Of a stretch of DNA of 64,000 nucleotides, positions 59,605 through 64,000 are shown in pieces. A program made the translations under genes and the position numbers. The stretch's first letter is position 1, and every line of letters begins with the position of its first letter. Under the pieces are notes generated by a model. It was not told the origin of the DNA, did no database searches, and saw nothing but the letters and a program-made list of their open reading frames with translations. Source of the stretch: DAMCZI01 sp032095175 (GTDB lineage Bacteria > Bacillota > Clostridia > Clostridiales > Caloramatoraceae); assembly GCA_032095175.1 (NCBI GenBank), contig DAMCZI010000025.1:1-64000 (forward strand), in the 5' to 3' direction.

Positions 59605-60663
59605 TTATTTAAATACGTCAGTAGAAATGAGTTCTTTTTTTATTAATTTATTATTCAAATCATAGACGTGTCTATATGTTTTATAATAACTTTTTCCATC
59701 CTTCTTTTGGCATTCTGTAGTTATTTTTATATTAAAATCTTTTTTATATCCATATATCTTTGCTGTTAATAGCCCTTTTTTCTTATCAATATAGGATTTT
59801 ATATATATGGGGTATTCTGTGTTGCTTTTGATTCTTAAATCATAAACATTTCTATATACTGTTGCATCACGCCCCTTGTTGATGTAGGATACTGGTAATC
59901 CATGTTTGTGCCTTTCTACAATCTCAAGATTTGCGAAGAGAGCTGTATTATACAAGGTTGTGGAAGTTTGGCATATTCCTCCTGCTAATCCCTTTACAGT
60001 CTTTCCGTCAGAGAAAATAGGGGCATATCTATATCCCTTTTGCACAGTCCTTTCGCCTAACTTATCATCAAGGGAAAATATCTCTCCAGGATATATAACA
60101 GTTCCATTTAAATCCTCTGTAGATATTCTTAAATTTTCAGTTCTATCTACTTGTTTTACGCTGAATTTCGTTGAGAATGTAGATATCTCAGTGCTTTTTA
60201 TTTTGTTCAATATTTCTTCTGTTAATTCTGGCTTTATTATAACAATTGGCATATCAATACCATAGTCATCTACAATGCTGCCAGAGTTTAAGTATTCTTT
60301 AATTATTTGTGTTAACTGTGCATCATCCAGGATTTCACCATCTATTTCCTTTTGTATAGTGAAAGATTTGTTGTTAATAATTTTAGCATCAACAGCAGAC
60401 TTGTTTATTTGAAATGCAATATCACTTACAGCTTTTATCAGGGAACCTTCATTAATAACTATACTTTGACTTTCGCTATCTATACTGCAGATTTCCTCAA
60501 GCCTTAGTGTGTAGCTATTTTCTAAGTGGTTTAGTGTAATTGTCTTGCCATTGATATCAATTGGGTTTTGAACATTTTCTCCACTGCTAAAACCCAAAAG
60601 AGAGGTAGTTATAATAAATAAAAGAATGAAAAATGGTATTTTGTTAATTTTTTTAATCTTCAT
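59605..60663 (-). CDS. VanW-family exported protein
   Basis: A 352-residue exported protein: a hydrophobic N-terminus (about 9-27) with no lipobox, a PG-binding_4-like N-terminal half (TIQKEIDGEILDDAQLTQII) and a VanW domain (PGEIFSLDDKLGERT, GLAGGICQTSTTLYNTAL, ERHKHGLPVSYI). VanW proteins are found in vancomycin-resistance clusters and widely in Firmicute envelopes; function is undefined but probably cell-wall linked. ATG 60663 follows AAGGAG; GTG 60666 is too close. Confidence 0.88.
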   Translation of the reverse strand: MKIKKINKIPFFILLFIITTSLLGFSSGENVQNPIDINGKTITLNHLENSYTLRLEEICSIDSESQSIVINEGSLIKAVSDIAFQINKSAVDAKIINNKSFTIQKEIDGEILDDAQLTQIIKEYLNSGSIVDDYGIDMPIVIIKPELTEEILNKIKSTEISTFSTKFSVKQVDRTENLRISTEDLNGTVIYPGEIFSLDDKLGERTVQKGYRYAPIFSDGKTVKGLAGGICQTSTTLYNTALFANLEIVERHKHGLPVSYINKGRDATVYRNVYDLRIKSNTEYPIYIKSYIDKKKGLLTAKIYGYKKDFNIKITTECQKKDGKSYYKTYRHVYDLNNKLIKKELISTDVFK

Positions 60664-60815
60664 CACGCTCCTTGTACAAGCATTTTACCCACTATAATAA
60701 TATGCTTAACAGTTAAAAATGTTACATAAATGTTTTATAATATTTATAATGACAGTTCAGATTTAGAAATGCTGGACTTAATCATTTCATGAAATTATTG
60801 ATAGGAAGTGGTAAT

Positions 60816-61067
60816 ATGAGTAATACTTTAAAAAGCAGCGATGCTACAAAACGTATACTAAAGACTGGTAAAAAATACAGGCATTTTAAAGGAAATGAAT
60901 ATCTTGTTTTGTATCAGGCAAAGCATTCAGAAACACTTGAGGATTTAGTAGTATATAAGGCGCTGTATGGAGAAGGCGGCATTTGGGTAAGGCCTCTTTC
61001 TATGTTTTTAGAGCAGGTTGAGGTTAATGGCAAAACTGTAAACAGGTTTGAGGAAATTGAAGATTAA
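60816..61067 (+). CDS. DUF1653-family protein
   Basis: An 83-residue protein with the DUF1653 pattern: KKYRHFKGNEYLVLYQAKHSE and LVVYKALYGEGGIWVRPLSMF. Small beta-barrel proteins of unknown function. ATG 60816 follows AGGAAGTGG; the upstream ATG at 60789 in the same frame has no site. It stands alone with its own terminator. Confidence 0.88.
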   Translation: MSNTLKSSDATKRILKTGKKYRHFKGNEYLVLYQAKHSETLEDLVVYKALYGEGGIWVRPLSMFLEQVEVNGKTVNRFEEIED

Positions 61068-61093
61068 CTGATATGGTGAATGCATAATAAATA

Positions 61094-61130
61094 ATGGCTG
61101 CTTTTATATTATAATATAGCAGCCATATTT
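61094..61130 (+). terminator. Terminator of the DUF1653 gene
   Basis: ATGGCTGCT pairs with AGCAGCCAT, followed by ATTTCAATT. Confidence 0.6.
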
Positions 61131-61183
61131 CAATTAATATAATATATTAAATACAAAGAAGAAATTAGATTGACATTTAGTTG

Positions 61184-62242
61184 TTATTGTTGTGAAGGCC
61201 ATCCATATTGTTTTGATAGAGCTTTTACAATTTCTCCAATTAAGCCTTTAGTTTGATGTACCCCTAAATCTGTGTTTGTCATGATAACTGCACCAGTGCC
61301 TAAATGGGGGTATGCAATCATCATACATTGATATCCAATGCCCCAGCCAAGTGAATAAATTTCAAGCTTATTGCCATAGTAATCAAGAAATACTCCGAGA
61401 CCAGTCCATTTTGAACAGCCTTGTGGTGTTATCATTTGATTTATTGTTTTTTGTGAGATACCAAGTTTGCCATTACCTTTTAATGAATTGATTATCTCAA
61501 TAACCAAACTGCTCAGATCTGTTGGAGTTGACCAAAGACCTGCAGCGGCAAGATAGGGGTATATTGGATATTTATCATTCAGTAATATACCATCTTTATT
61601 GTGGCCACAGGCAAAATTATGCTTTTTTTCAGGTATTATATATCCTATCATGCTATTCTTCATATTTAGAGGCTGTAGTATTAGTTCATTCATCAATTTA
61701 CTAAATGGCTTTTTAGAAGCGTTCTCTATAAGCTGTTCTATTATACAAAAGCCCAGATCTGAATATACAAAACTACTTTCGGGCTCATACTTAACTTCAG
61801 CAACTTCTGGATAATACGATTTTCTTCCTTCTAGGAGGTCAAGAAGTGTTGGAATGCCCTGGGCAGTGTTATATTCACTAAAGCTATTATCAGGATCAAT
61901 AAATCCAGCTTGATGACTTAGAAGTCTCCTGAGGGTAATTTTTCTATTTTGAGTAAACTTATTTTCTGGAACCATACAAGTAGTAAGTTTATCATTTACA
62001 TTCTCATCTAGGTCGAGAATACCATCATCAACTAATTTTAATGCTAAAAAAGTTGCAGCAAATTTACTTATTGAACATGCATTAAAAATAGAGGTGTTAT
62101 TTACTTTGTTATTTGTTCCTGCCTGTAGCACACCGAAACCTTCCGAAGCTTTAATACTACCATTATTAATTATGGTTATACCTAAACCTTGAACCTTATA
62201 ATAGTTCATTCTTTTGTAAATATCTATATTTTTCAATTCCAT
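61184..62242 (-). CDS. Serine beta-lactamase-fold hydrolase (class C / D-peptidase-like)
   Basis: A 352-residue serine hydrolase of the beta-lactamase/penicillin-binding family: SxxK in ACSISKFAATFLALKL, YxD in FVYSDLGFCIIEQL and a Gly-rich third block (LGWGIGYQ, YPHLGTGAVIM). No signal peptide is visible, so it is likely cytosolic and acts on esters or small peptides rather than being a drug-resistance enzyme. ATG 62242 follows AAAGGAGGT. It diverges from an AraC/GyrI regulator that may control it. Confidence 0.85.
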   Translation of the reverse strand: MELKNIDIYKRMNYYKVQGLGITIINNGSIKASEGFGVLQAGTNNKVNNTSIFNACSISKFAATFLALKLVDDGILDLDENVNDKLTTCMVPENKFTQNRKITLRRLLSHQAGFIDPDNSFSEYNTAQGIPTLLDLLEGRKSYYPEVAEVKYEPESSFVYSDLGFCIIEQLIENASKKPFSKLMNELILQPLNMKNSMIGYIIPEKKHNFACGHNKDGILLNDKYPIYPYLAAAGLWSTPTDLSSLVIEIINSLKGNGKLGISQKTINQMITPQGCSKWTGLGVFLDYYGNKLEIYSLGWGIGYQCMMIAYPHLGTGAVIMTNTDLGVHQTKGLIGEIVKALSKQYGWPSQQ

Positions 62243-62359
62243 GTGCATACCTCCTTTTAATTTGTATTTCAATTATATAACCAATTGCAGCATGACATTT
62301 TATCATTCTTGCTATTCTTAATATGTTATGAGAAAATTTTTGAGGGGGGGGTGCAACAA

Positions 62360-63223
62360 ATGTATGCTCAAAGTATTCAAAGAGCAGTTGATTATATTGA
62401 ATTAAATTTACAAAAAACATTGCGTCTATCAGATATAGCAAAGGAAACAGGATATTCTATGTATCATTTCGATAGAATATTTAGGTACACCCTAGGGGAA
62501 TCAATAATAGAATATGTAAAGAAAAGAAGGCTGACAGAAGCTGCCAATGAACTTATAAGAACAAATAATAGAATAATTGATATAGCAATAAAATATGGCT
62601 TCGAATCGCAGCAGGCTTTTACTACGGCTTTTACAAAATACTATAACAAATCACCGGGGAAATATAGGAGAAGTGGCAAACATTTAATACTTCTAGAAAA
62701 GAAAGTCCTATCTCTAGACACAATAAATCGTACAATATATATGGCTAATAGGAAACCACAGATAGTTACCAAGGACACTTTTTTAGTTATGGGTATGGAG
62801 TACTATGGAACAAATACCAATGGTGAAATACCTAACCTATGGAGCACATTTTTAAAGCATATGAATGAGATTGAACATATTAAAAATCCCAGGGTTACAT
62901 TTGGTATTTGCGATCATGTAGATGATTATGACCCGGAGCTAAGTGAATTTTCCTATATATCATGTGTTGAAATTGAAGATTATGCAAAAATTCCAGAAAA
63001 CATGATAGCTAAAAAAATACATAAACAGAAGTATGTAGTATTTACCCATAGGGGAAGTACTGAAAACTTAGAGGAGACCTATAAATATATTTATGGTAAT
63101 TACTTTTTTAAGTCAGAATATGAGTTAGCCAATGCCCCTGATTTTGAAGTATATGATGAACGCTATAATGGAAATGATTGCAACTCTGAAATGGATATAT
63201 TTATACCAATCATTAGCAAGTAG
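62360..63223 (+). CDS. AraC-family regulator with GyrI-like effector domain
   Basis: A 287-residue regulator: AraC double helix-turn-helix (SDIAKETGYSMYHFDRIFRY, AIKYGFESQQAFTTAFTKYY) then a GyrI-like domain (about 130-287, starting IVTKDTFLVMGMEYYG) ending in MDIFIPI. ATG 62360 sits behind a run of eight G residues (62344-62351) acting as ribosome binding site; the frame extends upstream without one. It is divergent from the beta-lactamase-fold hydrolase, its likely target. Third paralogue of this design in the window. Confidence 0.92.
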   Translation: MYAQSIQRAVDYIELNLQKTLRLSDIAKETGYSMYHFDRIFRYTLGESIIEYVKKRRLTEAANELIRTNNRIIDIAIKYGFESQQAFTTAFTKYYNKSPGKYRRSGKHLILLEKKVLSLDTINRTIYMANRKPQIVTKDTFLVMGMEYYGTNTNGEIPNLWSTFLKHMNEIEHIKNPRVTFGICDHVDDYDPELSEFSYISCVEIEDYAKIPENMIAKKIHKQKYVVFTHRGSTENLEETYKYIYGNYFFKSEYELANAPDFEVYDERYNGNDCNSEMDIFIPIISK

Positions 63224-63496
63224 AAAAGGGCAACTCTTTTGAAAAATCGTATAGACGGTTGTTCTGCACTATCTTTGCATTGAAAACTACCATTATACCT
63301 GTACCATAGACGAGTAAATATGAAAAACAATAATTATAAAATGTGGTAATATAGAAATATAAAACATATGTAAATACATACCAAATTTGTTGTGGAAGTA
63401 TTAACAAGCTTATATGAATGAAGGCACTATTAACTCATAGTTGTAGTATAATTAATCTAGTAGCATATGCAATTATATTTTTATGGGGGGGTTAAA

Positions 63497-63793
63497 ATGA
63501 AGAAAAAGAAAATTATACTTTTATCTTTGATGGTATTATTTATGTTTGTTATGACCAGCTGCATACCCGGAGATGGTACATACACTGCCAACAGGCCAGC
63601 AGGATTCTTTTCAGGAATATGGCATGGATGGCTTGCGCCAATATCCTTGATTATTGGAATATTTGATAAAAATATTAGAGTTTATGAAGTTATAAACAGA
63701 GGCTGGCTATATGATTTTGGATTCTATATATCAATAATAAGTGGATTTGGTGGGTTATCACTGGTTAGAAAAAAGCATAAGCATAAGGACTAA
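63497..63793 (+). CDS. Small lipoprotein / membrane protein of unknown function
   Basis: A 98-residue protein: basic start, hydrophobic leader, lipobox-like VMTSC, then PGDGTYTANRPAGFFSGIWHGWLAP and a C-terminal hydrophobic segment (YISIISGFGGLSLV) ending in a His/Lys-rich tail. The same GxWHGWxAP design occurs in short Firmicute proteins of unknown role. The ATG follows GGGGGGG. Function unknown. Confidence 0.75.
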   Translation: MKKKKIILLSLMVLFMFVMTSCIPGDGTYTANRPAGFFSGIWHGWLAPISLIIGIFDKNIRVYEVINRGWLYDFGFYISIISGFGGLSLVRKKHKHKD

Positions 63794-63802
63794 GGTATTT
63801 TA

Positions 63803-63845
63803 AGGTGACAGGATCTTTACATTAAAGATTCTGTCACCTGATTTA
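63803..63845 (+). terminator. Terminator of the small lipoprotein gene
   Basis: AGGTGACAGGATCTTT pairs with AAAGATTCTGTCACCT (63803-63818 with 63824-63839, one G-U), then GATTTATTT. Its AGGTGACAGG word also occurs in the 2441-2558 palindrome. Confidence 0.75.
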
Positions 63846-63934
63846 TTTATAATTAAATCCCTAATGATTGATGTAATTTTGCAATGAAAAATAGTTTGTA
63901 TTAGAATATAAAAGGGAGCCATATTATAAAAACA

Positions 63935-64000
63935 TATAAATCGCAATAAAGATTTTAAATAATGTATATAGTGATTTATGAATCAAGGAATATGATTTTG
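63935..64000. repeat. Two-hairpin dispersed repeat, copy cut by window end
   Basis: It matches 24421-24485 apart from one inserted base and two substitutions; the second hairpin lies beyond the window. Confidence 0.75.

Noticed and set aside
61184..62242. Antibiotic-resistance beta-lactamase
   Set aside because: It has no signal peptide and is only a general member of the serine hydrolase fold family; resistance is not supported.
1..64000. tRNA, rRNA, prophage or CRISPR loci
   Set aside because: I saw no cloverleaf with conserved T-loop, no rRNA-like block, no phage structural genes and no short regularly spaced repeats.

Overview
The window looks like chromosome from an anaerobic, endospore-forming, low-GC Firmicute, most likely a Clostridium-type member of the Clostridia. 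The evidence is the AT-rich sequence, the strong GGAGG-type ribosome binding sites with frequent GTG and TTG starts, an oxygen-independent ribonucleotide reductase (nrdDG), a flavodiiron protein, a CotF-like spore coat protein, a glmS ribozyme and SAM-I riboswitches. I saw no rRNA or tRNA genes, no CRISPR array and no prophage.

Layout. 0.2-6.4 kb: cstA, then glmM and glmS (amino-sugar supply), glmS carrying its self-cleaving ribozyme leader. 6.5-16 kb is an accessory stretch: an M28 peptidase homologue lacking a zinc-ligand His, a Cys-rich copper-storage-like protein, a nucleotidyltransferase, a TIR-domain protein, a 1.29-kb IS1595-type element carrying a GC-rich methyltransferase, an MGMT-family protein, a CPBP protease with its XRE regulator, and the first of three AraC/GyrI-type regulators. 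16-22 kb is a copper-handling cluster (duplicated-domain lipoprotein, CopA, CopZ, and a divergent HMA/TauE-SafE/cupredoxin fusion) with an orphan IS200/IS605 right-end (omegaRNA-like) relic. 22-36 kb: a QueG-like iron-sulfur protein, two nitrilase-family hydrolases, a two-component system with a lipoprotein, a secreted M16 protease, a cell-wall amidase and a flavodiiron protein. 36-51 kb: an XRE regulator, AzoR, a spore coat protein, nrdDG behind paired NrdR boxes, an ABC/FtsX transporter with its own two-component system, and a large coiled-coil protein ending in a DUF2325-like domain.

51-58.5 kb is the most coherent system. Two complete SAM-I riboswitches in tandem, each with its own terminator, precede a leftward operon: a homocysteine-biosynthesis (DUF39/COG1900) protein, a ferredoxin, a UPF0280 (COG2122) protein, metF and an aspartate kinase without ACT domains. 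Divergently, and without a riboswitch, lie a free-standing methionine-synthase activation protein and a MetH that lacks that domain. Together they can be read as a cysteine-independent route from aspartate to homocysteine and then methionine, controlled by SAM. 58.5-64 kb: a LysE-type exporter, a probable short structured transcript, a 38-residue membrane peptide, a VanW protein, a DUF1653 protein, a beta-lactamase-fold hydrolase divergent from a third AraC/GyrI regulator, and a small lipoprotein.

The strongest observations are the IS1595-type element (25-bp inverted ends and a perfect 8-bp target duplication flanking a GC-rich passenger gene) and the tandem-riboswitch homocysteine operon. 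All calls come from reading the sequence; no database search was run.
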